DNA from: Myxococcus stipitatus
GTDB lineage: Bacteria; Myxococcota; Myxococcia; Myxococcales; Myxococcaceae
DNA: 64,000 bases
Assembly (NCBI RefSeq): GCF_038561935.1
Contig: NZ_CP102770.1
Span: 4,464,001-4,528,000, forward strand
Reading direction: 5' to 3'
Shown: positions 33,001 through 33,341 of the stretch, piece after piece
Layout: each line of letters opens with the position of its first letter
How positions within the stretch are numbered: position 1 is the first letter of the stretch
Made by a program: the position numbers and the translations under genes
The notes under the pieces: model-generated
Told to the model about the DNA's origin: nothing
Database searches by the model: none
Seen by the model: the letters and a program-made list of their open reading frames with translations, nothing else

Positions 33001-33232
33001 TGTGGACGTTGTACGCGAAGGCACGGCCGCCCTCGAGCTGGTCCACCACCCACAGGCGCTGCTGCGGGAAGGACGCGGGCGCGGGCCCCGTGTCGGTGCG
33101 GCGCGGGATGGTCCGCTCCACCGCCTTCGTCGACGCTTCCTGGAGCTGTCCCTTCTTCTCCTTGAGGAGGAGTTCATACAGCGCACGCTGCTTGGGGGAG
33201 AGCTTGTCGAGATTCTTGGAGCTGCCGCTCAT
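1..33232 (-). CDS. Giant non-ribosomal peptide synthetase, ten modules in window (C-terminus beyond left edge)
   Basis: One uninterrupted frame runs from an ATG at 33232, with GGAG 8 bases upstream, to the window edge: 11,077 codons, no stop. At the edge it is still in frame within a carrier-protein motif (FFEMGGHSLLATQL). Order: C-A-PCP-E, then nine C-A-PCP modules. Each C domain has HHxxxD, each A domain SGSTGxPKG and YGP(T/S)E, each PCP GG(H/D)S. The short N-terminal helix (SSKNLDKLSPKQRALYELLL) before the first C domain looks like a docking element for the preceding PKS. It receives the lipo-ketide chain and adds at least ten residues, predicted D-Ser, Gly, Val x4, Ser-like, Pro-like, aromatic, unknown. 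No thioesterase, reductase or MbtH is visible. Modules 3 to 6 are unusually alike. The family assignment is certain; the substrate calls come from hand alignment. Confidence 0.97.
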   Translation of the reverse strand, partial: MSGSSKNLDKLSPKQRALYELLLKEKKGQLQEASTKAVERTIPRRTDTGPAPASFPQQRLWVVDQLEGGRAFAYNVHITVQFTGMLDIALLERCVNQVVRRHESLRTVFAAREDGIPVQVVLPEMHVEVPVEDVSHLSKEEQDAEVERRTSEESQRLFDLARGPLLRGKVLRLSSDNHVALVTMHHLVTDRWSLGVFVRELMAFYAAEVAGQSPDLPVPAIQYSDFAVWQRERMQGERLRKELEFWKQHLRTLPAPLELPTDRPRPPEQTYRGSRQFVTFPVSLTRALKEVSQQEGATLFMTLLSVFQTLMHRHSRQTDITVGSPIAGRNVPELEQLIGFFVNTLVLRNDLGGNPTFRELLRRAKDVCMAAYAHQELPFEKLVEELRPPRDLSRHPLFQVMFSFQNTPRQDLSMPGLQSTYLLVDPGSAKFDLLLELREDRPDEIFGWLEYNTDLFDVATIQRMRGHFYSLLGAVAANPDLRLSELPLLTQEEQLQLHSDFQGAKDDATARDVCLHSLIEEQVRRTPDAEALRFEDSSLTYSQLDARANQLARHLRALGARPGSLVGVSLERSLDLVVALLAVLKSGAAYVPLDPAYPRERLAGMLEDTQAPVLLTHERLLPALPPSSAKVVCLDTQWDAVAAHSAAPLPLLAGSDAPAYVIFTSGSTGRPKGAINAHRGIVNRLLWMQQQYSLTSEDTVLQKTPFSFDVSVWEFFWPLMTGARLVLARPGGHQDPTYLARLISEARVTTLHFVPSMLRVFLEEPGLESLTSLRRVVCSGEALPSELVRRAHSRLPGSAEVHNLYGPTEAAVDVSYWHCARGDARHFVPIGRPVSNTQLHILDDAGQPTPVGVPGELFIGGIQVGLGYLSRPSLTAERFIPDAFSGTPGSRLYRTGDVARWLPDGSIEYIGRADFQVKLRGFRIELGEIEAALLAYPGVSDAVVVLREDASSPRLVGYLVAASDVDLQAVRASLAARMPEFMVPSAFVVLPALPLSPNGKVDRKALPAPEQKVRDAADFLEPKTAPQQTLATIWAELLGVSRVGIHDNFFELGGDSILAIQVVSRARQAGLHLAANQLFQHQTLEALARVAKQHEGPLTEQTLVLGTSLLTPIQLDFFEKALPQPNHFAQAFMLASSEPVDVPCLETALRAVVAHHDTLSLRFMRQSDGTWHQEFARPEPAVRLVQVDLSSVSDAELASALESAGSRLHASHSLEEGLLLRAALLHLGTERGSRLLLSVHHLGVDGVSWRTLLEDLGTAYVQSRQGRPVSLPPKSTSFKTWASKLTEFARSEDIARERTYWLEEGRRDVPVLPQDGAGGATSVASSRTVEVSLDEAQTRLLLQETPTAWRAHINDVLLTALAESLTSWTGQPRVRVDLEGHGREPFSDDVDLSRTVGWFTTLYPVTLDVSGATSLGDRLRAVRDSLRRLPRKGLGYGLLRHLSGEEQARELRALPRAQVLFNYLGQFHQPSGDGSVLNPFTATREALGALRAPVAPLSHLLEINGYVFEGRLTLVWTYSEAAHQARTIQALAERCLHSLRQLIEARDSADARRFTPTDFPLARLSQSVLDQVLPSGMVADDLYPLSPMQQGMLFHTLAAPGSGVYVTQLSWTFGGAVDMSAFRRTWEAVIERQPLLRTSFIAEGADEPLQWVHPEATLPWEEHDWRGVDEATRQSRFDALVAQDRARGFDLRTPPLLRLTVIRTEDNTWRVLWTLHHLIVDGWSLGLLFQELFTTYEQVRSGERSSRSESTSFRDYIAWLQHQSLNSAETYWRKALRGFTAPTPLPGALPRNAEAALRRRNLNLWVPAETTSALQSFARQHHLTLNALVQAAWALVLARHTGERDILFGATTSGRSADIAGIEQAVGLFINTLPVRLFVDEDTTVLSWLQQIHTQQLELRQFEHTPLVRLQGWSDVPRGTPLFESLFIVENFPVDAAVNSASADLGIRDFTAREQADTPLEAYVIPGDSMELRLLFDAARFESSTPERLLRHWGVALQALVSNPDARLGTLSLLTREEREQVVRAFNASARPVDPSCLHLQFAARATRAPDAVALSFGDESLTYGQLHERVLRISHRLQSLGLRPDAPVGLFLHRSTDMVAAMLGILHAGGAYLPLDPDYPTERLSWMLQDSGAPFILTSRALVDSLPSSDARVLLIEETGDTAALAPGSASSAHLAYVIYTSGSTGRPKGVMVPHGTTANFFAAMDDRLGAASGTWLAVTSISFDISVLELLWTLCRGFHVVLHDERAASRLGTALTLPEVLRRHPVTHLQCTPSFARSRVLDPESIPALSALRFLLVGGEALPGPLASQLRASLPQSALLNMYGPTETTVWSSAHTASAADEGVSTLSIGTPLANNRLFVLDPSGQPLPIGAPGELFISGDGVVRGYLGRPDLTAERFLPDAFSGVPGARLYRTGDLARWRADGSLDFLGRVDFQVKLRGFRIELGEVEAVLSRHPSVLQAVCGVHLDASGDGRLVAWLVPQPGLTLDSSALRDFVQRHLPEHMVPSVLLSLPSLPLTPNGKVDRKALPAPVQTDSGPRYVAPRTPTEELLAGLFAQVLGVERVGATDSFFALGGHSLLATQLVSRVRASFHLELPLRVLFEAPTVALLAERIARLDPSRASPAAVDLAPIARADRAQPLPLSFAQQRLWFLDQLQPGSSAYNLPWAIKFSGALNTHALRESLRALGQRHEALRTRFTVHEGQPVQLIQEQFPLEIPVVDLSALSEQEREPEARRLASAEALRPFNLEQDPVLRASLIKLSESQHLLLVTVHHIAADGWSIPIIVRELAAFYQQYSGGESARLPALPIQYADFSVWQRQWLSGDVLNQEIAWWRQHLEGASPSLELLTDRPRPAVQTYRGSVLPFTVSREVTQAVKALAQREGATSFMVLLASFQLLLSRYSGQDDISVGSPIANRNRSETEGLIGFFVNTLVLRARLQGVRSFRELLAQVRLSTLAAYEHQDVPFEKLVEELQPQRDLSRSPLFQVTLTLLNTPEPSLSLPGLVLESLPVEINTSKYDFSLILEEGDRLSGTLNYNTDLFDASSMERMLAHFSGLLEAVVAQPELQLSSLSLLTPSEKQRVLSSWNDTASAYPRDASIHALFSQQAARTPDSVAVSSGGESLTYASLDARSNQLAHYLRSLGVLPGSRVALRLDRSPDLIVSLLAILKAGAAYVPLDKAWPSERLSFVLRESSAGVLVSHSDVADDLPASSSVLLLLDEQARLISRQPSSPLPLLGSGDDLAYVMFTSGSTGEPKGVCIPHRGVTRLVSSSFIRFSPSDVWLHAAPVAFDASTLEIWGALLHGSKLVLAPPHALSLDELASLLLQERISSLWLTAALFEQMASLQPSALASVSQLLAGGDALPPSRVREHLSRLPPSHLFVNGYGPTENTTFSATFPLRHGDSFSRSVPIGSPLSNSSAFVLDSSSLLPLPPGLPGELFVGGDGLAWGYLNRPDLTAERFIPHPFSVTPGARLYRTGDLVRWLPDGSLEFLGRSDFQVKVRGFRIELGEVEAALRLFPGIHEAAVLAREDIPGDKRLVAYFTSSEGHGVDSSALRSFLLQRLPEYMVPAALVSLPSFPLSPNGKLDRKALPPPDFAAAASSDADFVEPSSPAQARLAAIFADVLGLPRVSIHADFFELGGHSLLATQVVSRIRSAFNVELPLGELFSSPTVALLSERLESLSAPSTRAPALVPVDRTQAIPLSFAQQRLWFLDQLQPGNSTYNIPWVLKLSGSLNSDALLQSLRALIQRHEVLRTHFSVLDGRPVQVIQDDVRLDLPLVDLSALSEQERSAETQRLIRAEALHSFDLSRGPLVHATLVRHGQDEHLLLATVHHIVSDGWSISVIVRELAAFYRQYCGGESAQLPALPIQYADFSVWQRQWLAGDVLDQEITWWRQHLEGASPSLELLTDRPRPAVQTYRGALLTFALSREVTQAVKALAQREGATPFMVLLASFQLLLSRYSGQDDISVGSPIANRNRSETEGLIGFFVNTLVLRARLQGVRSFRELLAQVRLSTLAAYEHQDVPFEKLVEELLPQRDLSRSPLFQVTITLQNAPEGELALPGLTLSGLPSTIESSKYDFSLVLEEGDRLSGTLNYNTDLFDASSMERMLAHFSGLLEAVVAQPELQLSSLSLLTPSEKQRVLSSWNDTASAYPRDASIHALFSQQAARTPDSVAVSSGGESLTYASLDARSNQLAHYLRSLGVLPGSRVALRLDRSPDLIVSLLAILKAGAAYVPLDKAWPSERLSFVLRESSAGVLVSHSDVADDLPASSSVLLLLDEQARLISRQPSSPLPLLGSGDDLAYVMFTSGSTGEPKGVCIPHRGVTRLVSSSFIRFSPSDVWLHAAPVAFDASTLEIWGALLHGSKLVLAPPHALSLDELASLLLQERISSLWLTAALFEQMASLQPSALASVSQLLAGGDALPPSRVREHLSRLPPSHLFVNGYGPTENTTFSATFPLRHGDSFSRSVPIGSPLSNSSAFVLDSSSLLPLPPGLPGELFVGGDGLAWGYLNRPDLTAERFIPHPFSVTPGARLYRTGDLARWLPDGSLEFLGRSDFQVKVRGFRIELGEVEAALRLFPGIHEAAVLAREDIPGDKRLVAYFTSSEGHGVDSSALRSFLLQRLPEYMVPAALVSLPSFPLSPNGKLDRKALPPPDFASAAVAEDFTPPSTQSQERLASIFADVLGLPRVSIHADFFELGGHSLLATQVVSRIRSAFSVELPLGELFSSPTVALLSERLESLAAPSSRAPALVPVDRTQPLPLSFAQQRLWFLDQLQPGNSTYNIPWVLKLSGSLNSDALLQSLRALIQRHEVLRTHFALIDDQPVQIIQDSFLLDMPLVDLSSLPEMEREAETQRLIREEAVHSFDLSRGPLVHATLVRLGQDEHLLLATVHHIVSDGWSISVIVRELAAFYRQYVGGEQARLAPLPIQYADFSVWQRQWLAGDVLDQEIAWWRQHLEGASPSLELLTDRPRPAVQTYRGAVLPVSLPRELSHAVKALAQREGATPFMVLLASFQLLLSRYSGQDDISVGSPIANRNRSETEGLIGFFVNTLVFRSRLQGVRSFRELLSQVRLSTLAAYEHQDVPFEKLVEELQPQRDLSRSPFFQVTLTLQNAPEGELSLPGLTLSGLPSAIESSKYDFSLLLEEAGQGQGFVGLLNYNTDLFDASSMERMLAHFSGLLEAVVAQPELQLSSLSLLTPSEKQRVLSSWNDTASAYPRDASIHALFSQQAARTPDSVAVSSGGESLTYASLDARSNQLAHYLRSLGVLPGSRVALRLDRSPDLIVSLLAILKAGAAYVPLDKAWPSERLSFVLRESSAGVLVSHSDVADDLPASSSVLLLLDEQARLISRQPSSPLPLLGSGDDLAYVMFTSGSTGEPKGVCIPHRGVTRLVSSSFIRFSPSDVWLHAAPVAFDASTLEIWGALLHGSKLVLAPPHALSLDELASLLLQERISSLWLTAALFEQMASLQPSALASVSQLLAGGDALPPSRVREHLSRLPPSHLFVNGYGPTENTTFSATFPLRHGDSFSRSVPIGSPLSNSSAFVLDSSSLLPLPPGLPGELFVGGDGLAWGYLNRPDLTAERFIPHPFSVTPGARLYRTGDLARWLPDGSLEFLGRSDFQVKVRGFRIELGEVEAALRLFPGIHEAAVLAREDIPGDKRLVAYFTSSEGHGVDSSALRSFLLQRLPEYMVPAALVSLPSFPLSPNGKLDRKALPPPDFASAAVAEDFTPPSTQSQERLASIFADVLGLPRVSIHADFFELGGHSLLATQVVSRIRSAFSVELPLGELFSSPTVALLSERLESLAAPSSRAPALVPVDRTQPLPLSFAQQRLWFLDQLQPGNSTYNIPWVLKLSGSLNSDALLQSLRALIQRHEVLRTHFALIDDQPVQIIQDSFLLDMPLVDLSSLPEMEREAETQRLIREEAVHSFDLSRGPLVHATLVRLGQDEHLLLATVHHIVSDGWSISVIVRELAAFYRQYVGGEQARLAPLPIQYADFSVWQRQWLAGDVLDQEIAWWRQHLEGASPSLELLTDRPRPAVQTYRGAVLPVSLPRELSHAVKALAQREGATPFMVLLASFQLLLSRYSGQDDISVGSPIANRNRSETEGLIGFFVNTLVFRSRLQGVRSFRELLSQVRLSTLAAYEHQDVPFEKLVEELQPQRDLSRSPFFQVTLTLQNAPEGELSLPGLTLSGLPSAIESSKYDFSLLLEEAGQGQGFVGLLNYNTDLFDASSMERMLAHFSGLLEAVVAQPELQLSSLSLLTPSEKQRVLSSWNDTASAYPRDASIHALFSQQAARTPDSVAVSSGGESLTYASLDARSNQLAHYLRSLGVLPGSRVALRLDRSPDLIVSLLAILKAGAAYVPLDKAWPSERLSFVLRESSAGVLVSHSDVADDLPASSSVLLLLDEQARLISRQPSSPLPLLGSGDDLAYVMFTSGSTGEPKGVCIPHRGVTRLVSSSFIRFSPSDVWLHAAPVAFDASTLEIWGALLHGSKLVLAPPHALSLDELASLLLQERISSLWLTAALFEQMASLQPSALASVSQLLAGGDALPPSRVREHLSRLPPSHLFVNGYGPTENTTFSATFPLRHGDSFSRSVPIGSPLSNSSAFVLDSSSLLPLPPGLPGELFVGGDGLAWGYLNRPDLTAERFIPHPFSVTPGARLYRTGDLARWLPDGSLEFLGRSDFQVKVRGFRIELGEVEAALRLFPGIHEAAVLAREDIPGDKRLVAYFTSSEGHGVDSSALRSFLLQRLPEYMVPAALVSLPSFPLSPNGKLDRKALPPPDFASAAVAEDFTPPSTQSQERLASIFADVLGLPRVSIHADFFELGGHSLLATQVVSRIRSAFSVELPLGELFSSPTVALLSERLESLAAPSSRAPALVPVDRTQPLPLSFAQQRLWFLDQLQPGNSTYNIPWVLKLSGSLNSDALLQSLRALIQRHEVLRTHFALIDDQPVQIIQDSFLLDMPLVDLSSLPEMERGAEALRLAAAEALRPFDLARGPVVRATLLRLSEAQHHLLVTVHHIASDGWSISVMARELAAFYRQFSGGDSAQLPALPVQYADFSVWQRQWLSGDVLSSEIDWWRNQLAGAPPSIDLPTDRPRPPVQSSRGQQLSFSLSPEISRSLKGLAHDSGATPFMLLLAAWQLLLSRYSGQDDISVGSPIANRNRSETEGLIGFFVNTLVLRSRFHGVRSFRELLAQVRQTTLTAYEHQDVPFEKLVDELQPQRDLSRSPLFQVFFVFQNNPEGSLQLPGLSLDVLSPELPSTKFDLALGMSESQGQFFATLDFNTDLFDVETIQRMRGHLCTLLAAVAANPDTRLSDVPLLAQAEKLQLLSDFQGRNDTFPRDVCLHSLIEAQARRTPDAEALRFEDSSLTYAQLDARANQLARHLRALGARPGSLVGISLERSLDLVVSLLAVLKSGAAYVPFDPAYPRERLAGMLEDTQAPVLLTHQHLLPVLPSSSAHILCLDTQWDAVAAHSAETLPLVAGADAPAYVIFTSGSTGRPKGAINSHRSVVNRLLWGQREFSLAPSDSLLQKTPFSFDVSVFEFFWPLISGARLVLAKPGGHQDPTYLTRLIAEARITTIHFVPSMLRVFLEEPGLESLTSLRRLMCSGEALPSELVRRAHSRLPASVEIHNLYGPTEAAVEVSHWHCARGDTRHFVPIGRPISNTQLHVLDDTGRPTPVGVPGELFIGGIQVCLGYLNRPSLTAERFIPDAFSATPGARLYRTGDVARWLPDGSIEYIGRADFQVKLRGFRIELGEIEAALLAFPGVSDSVVVLREDASSPRLVGYLVAAADIDTQALRTALSAHLPEFMVPSAFVVLPALPLSPNGKVDRKALPAPDFRAASREFAPPRTPSETLLAALFSDVLKVDRVGIHDSFFELGGHSLLATQLVSRVRSAFSVELPIRALFEAPSISRLAERIDTARLTKSGLQLPPLARVARSEEMPLSFAQQRLWFLDKLQPDSPFYNIPSALIVEGPLDSDALARALLELVHRHESLRTSFHSRGDGAPVQVIHDQIDWALSHVDLTYLPESSRDTEALRLASIEAQRPFNLTQAPLFRATLVRISPQRHFLLLNIHHIVSDAWSSGIFGREVGALYEAFARGLPSPLAALPFQYADFASWQRSWLRDDVLAQQVDWWRQHLAGAPHSLDLPTDRPRPPVQSSHGAALPLHLGANLTRALRALCLHEGVTPFMVILSSFNVLLARYSGQDDIVVGSPIANRQQADLEGIIGFFVNTLPLRTHLPPGISFRELLAQVRGTTLAAYEHQDVPFEKLVEELQPQRDLSRSPIFQALLAFQSVPPSTNTASGTSTVLRPLDVDSRTAKFDLSLLLVDSGDDIHGQLEFNTDLFDAASAQRMAEHFQLLLSSAIEEPSQSLSQLPLLSARERQVLLVDWNNTARQSHAATPLHVPVEAQARSTPDAIAVTDGVSSLTYTQLDARANQLANRLRTLGVTSGMSVGICLEKSLDMAVAVLASLKAGASYLPLDPNYPAERLAFMLEDSVAPVVLSHTSLRASVPSSQARCLFLDEEAGSLASQSKQAPAVAVSPESPAYVIYTSGSTGKPKGVALPHRALSHLLAWQLRQTQNPKATTLQFASLSFDVSCQELFSTWWAGGTLVLPTGGLRQDIPALLDFMRRQRVERLFLPFVALQAISDAVAHGATLPTALREVVTAGEQLQVTPALIAFFEKLPGCVLENQYGPSETHVVSAFRLQGAPASWPRLPSIGAPLPHTQLFVLDALGQPTPIGVPGELFIGGAHLALGYPGRAELTAEKFVPHPFSTTPGARLYRTGDSARWKADGTVEFLGRLDGQVKLRGFRVELGEVEAALRSIPGIRDAAATVREDVPGLKRLVGYFIPASAAEAPSLADVRAHLLQRLPEYMVPSAFVTLEALPLTPSGKLARRLLPQPPSQEVSEFIAPRNATEEKLAALFRDVLHLDALSVSDSFFELGGHSLLATQLVSRVRAAFNLELPLRVLFEAPSVARLAERISQLDTSLALGPPPFVRADRTKPLPLSFAQQRLWFLDKLQPGSATFNMPLALQLEGTLKEAALQQAFTELVRRHEVLRTSFHEGPVQHIHPAAPVPMPVEDLTGLTGAELDAELQRRIREEAQRPFDFVHGPMLRTVLLRVTPTHHVLLLTMHHIVTDGWSMALLVRESTALYESFAAGQPSSLPELPLQYADYAAWQRGWLQGEVLEGQLAWWREYLSGAAPQLDLPTDFPRPSAQGFQGARAGRMLPRALVESLHALCRQEEVTLFMALLAGFQVVLSRYSGQEDFVLGTDIANRNRAETEGLIGFFINQLALRARLGGNPSFRELLTRVKQDTLGAYAHQDLPFEELVKDINPGRGLGFAPLFQIKLVLQNQPDNELEVPGLTFRLLEAATGTARLDLTLSITETSEGLSCSAEYRTDLFSAATIEHLIGHLGSVLEAAAVRPEAPVSTLPLMQRDEQQRALVEWNNSERDFPRETTVHALFEAQAARTPDATALRFEGQSLSFAQLDARANRLAHHLRSLGVRPEVPVAISLERSLDLVVSILAILKAGGAWVPLDPSYPAERLSFMLRDCAAPVLVTTEAIADELPAGAMQLVLLDVDASLIAAQPDTAPDSGARADNLAYVIYTSGSTGTPKGTLLQHRGFANTALTAGRAHGFTPTSRVLQFASFAFDASVAEIFGALLAGSTLVLAPRDRLLPGAPLRDLLRDESISAVTLTPSVIAQLNPEDFPSLTTLISAGEACSPELIQRWGARVRFLNAYGPTEATVCASISEPLRPGQSPSIGKPWDNVQVYILDEAMRPVPVGVPGQLCIASVGLARGYLHRADLSAERFVPNPFATAPGSRLYLSGDKARWLQDGTLEFLGRIDSQVKLRGFRIELGEVETALLAFPSVQEAAANVRVESSGDKRLVAYVVTDEADFDPTPLREFLKRRLPEHMVPSAIARLDALPLTPNGKLDRNALPSPDASLSTSAREYLAPRSETERQLAEIWAELLHVDRVGVTDDFFELGGHSLLATQSTSRLQAAFGVDVPLRELFEAPSVEKLAARIDALRRAGPPKAKAPELVPVSRTGELPLSFAQRRLWFLDQLEPGTPLYNLPAAIRLEGAVDAPALEHAFRALAQRHESLRTTFPANADGSPRQAIAPTLELKLTRVDLSALSPEQREAEAHRLSLEEAQRPFDLAQGPLLRVMLLRLDERLHVLLLTMHHIVSDGWSTGVLVREAAELYAAAKAGRPASLPELRVQYADHAAWQRQWLAAGELERQLTYWKTQLEGANHVLALPTDRPVPAMQTQAGASHPVRLTAELSAAVTALGQRMNATPFMVLLAAFQALLYRSTGQDDLLVGTPVAGRNRPETEGLIGVFINTLVLRGRMSGAMTFRALVEQARETSLGALTHQDVPFEHLVEELQPARSLSHSPLFQVMFALQNTPVPSLTLPELTLAPADVDPGIAKYSLSLVLQESPEGLVGAFEYNTDLFDLETLQGMAGHFTRLLEAAVSTPDLTLAELPLLAPEERHRLVVEWNDTRSTHSRETAVFSWFQSRAALSPDAVALEWTDGQLTYRELERKALGLAEVLRQRGVGPEVRVALLARRSPELVAGVLGILASGGVWVPLDASSPSERLAMMLDDTAPAVVLAQRELRASLPAGTSGVLLLEDVAATHPVASSQFRVPTLAAENAAYVLFTSGSTGRPKGVVVPHRALARHTAWFTTSLELGPQDRVLQKTAPGFDPVVPEFVSTLVSGATLVLPPPAADLDMEALHATVETQRVTVLQFVPSQLSLFVEAARSERPLGLRVLVSGGEALPANLAHRIRGEWPATRLVNCYGPTETTVDATSWTVEGTIEGATAPIGRPIGDTQVYVLDEHGHVVPVGVTGELFIGGEGVARGYTGQPAMTAERFVPDAFSSVPGARLYRTGDQVRWRHDGLLEFLGRADAQVKVRGLRIELAEIESALLAHPEVREAVVLVREDRPGDKRLVGYVVAPASLEPATLRVFLAKRLPDAMVPTAWKVLEALPLTINGKVDRKALPVPEQSVLIEDASSFEARTLTESLLAGLFAQVLGVPRVGVSTNFFEMGGHSLLATQL
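3100..6175 (-). other. NRPS module 9: C-A(aromatic)-PCP
   Basis: C about 6175-4930 (HHIVTDGWS), A about 4900-3380, PCP Ser near 3218. Pocket from FDASVAEI, ISAVTLTPS, TTLISAGEA and LNAYGPTEATVC gives D-A-A-T-I-A-A-V(-C), in the DAxTxAAVCK class that activates Phe, Tyr or Trp. The exact aromatic residue cannot be chosen from the code alone. Confidence 0.75.
6280..9365 (-). other. NRPS module 8: C-A(Pro-like code)-PCP
   Basis: C about 9365-8100, A about 8050-6530, PCP Ser near 6370. Pocket from FDVSCQEL, VERLFLPFV, REVVTAGEQ and ENQYGPSETHVV reads D-V-Q-F-V-A-Q-V(-V). The YGPSETHVV context and D-V-Q-x-x-A pattern resemble proline-activating domains (DVQxIAHVV), but His at the seventh pocket position is Gln, so proline is only a tentative call. 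The C domain motif is HHIVSDAWS, with Ala in place of the usual Gly. Confidence 0.6.
9500..12545 (-). other. NRPS module 7: C-A(Ser-like, altered pocket)-PCP
   Basis: C about 12545-11290 (HHIASDGWS), A about 11270-9720, PCP Ser near 9577. Pocket from FDVSVFEF, ITTIHFVPS, RRLMCSGEA and HNLYGPTEAAVE reads D-V-F-H-M-S-L-V(-E). Long stretches of the A domain match module 1 (Ser), but the pocket Trp is Phe and the residue after position 330 is Glu instead of Asp. Ser remains the closest match; a changed substrate is plausible. No epimerase follows. Confidence 0.7.
12650..15735 (-). other. NRPS module 6: C-A(Val-type)-PCP, repeat copy
   Basis: C about 15735-14500, A about 14480-12880, PCP Ser near 12745. 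This is the downstream copy of the 3189-bp repeat and encodes the same protein sequence as module 5. Pocket D-A-L-W-L-G-G-T, fourth Val-type module in a row. Identity with module 5 runs on into the first part of the module 7 C domain and ends near 12312. Confidence 0.82.
15800..18920 (-). other. NRPS module 5: C-A(Val-type)-PCP, repeat copy
   Basis: C about 18920-17690, A about 17680-16070, PCP Ser near 15934. The sequence appears base-for-base identical to module 6 at an offset of 3189 bp over its C, A and PCP domains. The pocket is D-A-L-W-L-G-G-T (Val-type). All motifs are intact (HHIVSDGWS, SGSTGEPKG, PNGKLDRKALP, LGGHSLL), so the copy looks functional. Confidence 0.82.
19000..22105 (-). 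other. NRPS module 4: C-A(Val-type)-PCP
   Basis: C about 22105-20880 (HHIVSDGWS), A about 20870-19260, PCP Ser near 19123. The A domain and everything downstream of about 20917 match the 3189-bp repeat of modules 5 and 6, so the pocket is the same D-A-L-W-L-G-G-T. The C domain is not part of the perfect repeat: from 20941 upward it shares distinctive sequence with module 3 instead. The module is therefore a mosaic of the two neighbours. Confidence 0.82.
22200..25290 (-). other. NRPS module 3: C-A(Val-type)-PCP
   Basis: C about 25290-24060 with HHIAADGWS; A about 24050-22450; PCP Ser near 22306. Pocket from FDASTLEI, ISSLWLTAA, QLLAGGDA and VNGYGPTENTTF gives D-A-L-W-L-G-G-T(-F), of the DAxWxGGTFK type associated with Val. 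The A domain from about 22786 upward is almost identical at DNA level to that of module 4, while the C domain and PCP have diverged. Val is the best guess; Ile or another branched residue is possible. Confidence 0.8.
22786..24159. repeat. Copy of 19603-20976 (offset 3183 bp) covering most of an A domain
   Basis: The module 3 adenylation domain matches module 4 almost perfectly over about 1.37 kb. The one internal difference I noticed encodes Val versus Ala in an alternative frame (ggacgccgag against ggacaccgag). Below 22786 differences become scattered, and above 24159 the C domains diverge. This fits gene conversion or an older duplication later homogenised within the A domain. Confidence 0.88.
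25400..28500 (-). other. NRPS module 2: DCL-type C-A(Gly)-PCP
   Basis: C domain about 28500-27215 opens with YPLSPMQQGMLFH and has HHLIVDGWS, as expected for a DCL domain placed directly after an epimerase. A about 27200-25650; pocket from FDISVLEL, VTHLQCTPS, FLLVGGEA and LLNMYGPTETTV reads D-I-L-Q-L-G-M-V, a glycine-type code. PCP Ser near 25500 (FALGGHS). This A domain is closely related to the Gly domain of the FAAL protein at 48290-54757 but lacks the monooxygenase insertion between A4 and A5, so it serves as an internal uninterrupted reference. Confidence 0.85.
28560..33110 (-). other. NRPS module 1: C-A(Ser)-PCP-E, predicted D-Ser
   Basis: C domain about 33110-31800, A about 31700-30170, PCP Ser near 30072, E domain about 29960-28560. 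A pocket read from FDVSVWEF, VTTLHFVPS, RRVVCSGEA and HNLYGPTEAAVD gives D-V-W-H-V-S-L-V(-D), the classical Ser code. The PCP carries GGDS instead of GGHS, the variant usually found before epimerases. The E domain shows HHLGVDGVSW, EGHGRE, RTVGWFT, GLGYGLLR and FNYLGQ. It is the only epimerase visible in the window. The C domain motif reads HHLVTDRWS, so the usual Gly after Asp is Arg; the catalytic His and Asp remain. This module takes over the chain from the third PKS. Confidence 0.88.
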
Positions 33233-33282
33233 CTCTGTACTCCAGGGGCTCCGGTGGCCGGGGACTGCCCGGGGCGGAGGCG

Positions 33283-33322
33283 AAAAATGGGGCGGGCCGG
33301 TGAAGGAGTCCTCCACCGGCCC
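33283..33322 (-). terminator. Intrinsic-terminator-like hairpin with T tract inside the operon
   Basis: On the minus strand GGGCCGGTGGAGGA pairs with TCCTTCACCGGCCC (33322-33294), a 13-14 bp stem with one G-T wobble and a tiny loop. Six bases later comes TTTTT (33287-33283). It sits in the 109-bp gap between the third PKS stop (33342) and the giant NRPS start (33232), the largest gap in an otherwise tightly coupled operon. It could partly terminate transcription, attenuate it, or protect upstream mRNA. Confidence 0.7.
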
Positions 33323-33341
33323 CGTGGCGAATCAGGGCCGG

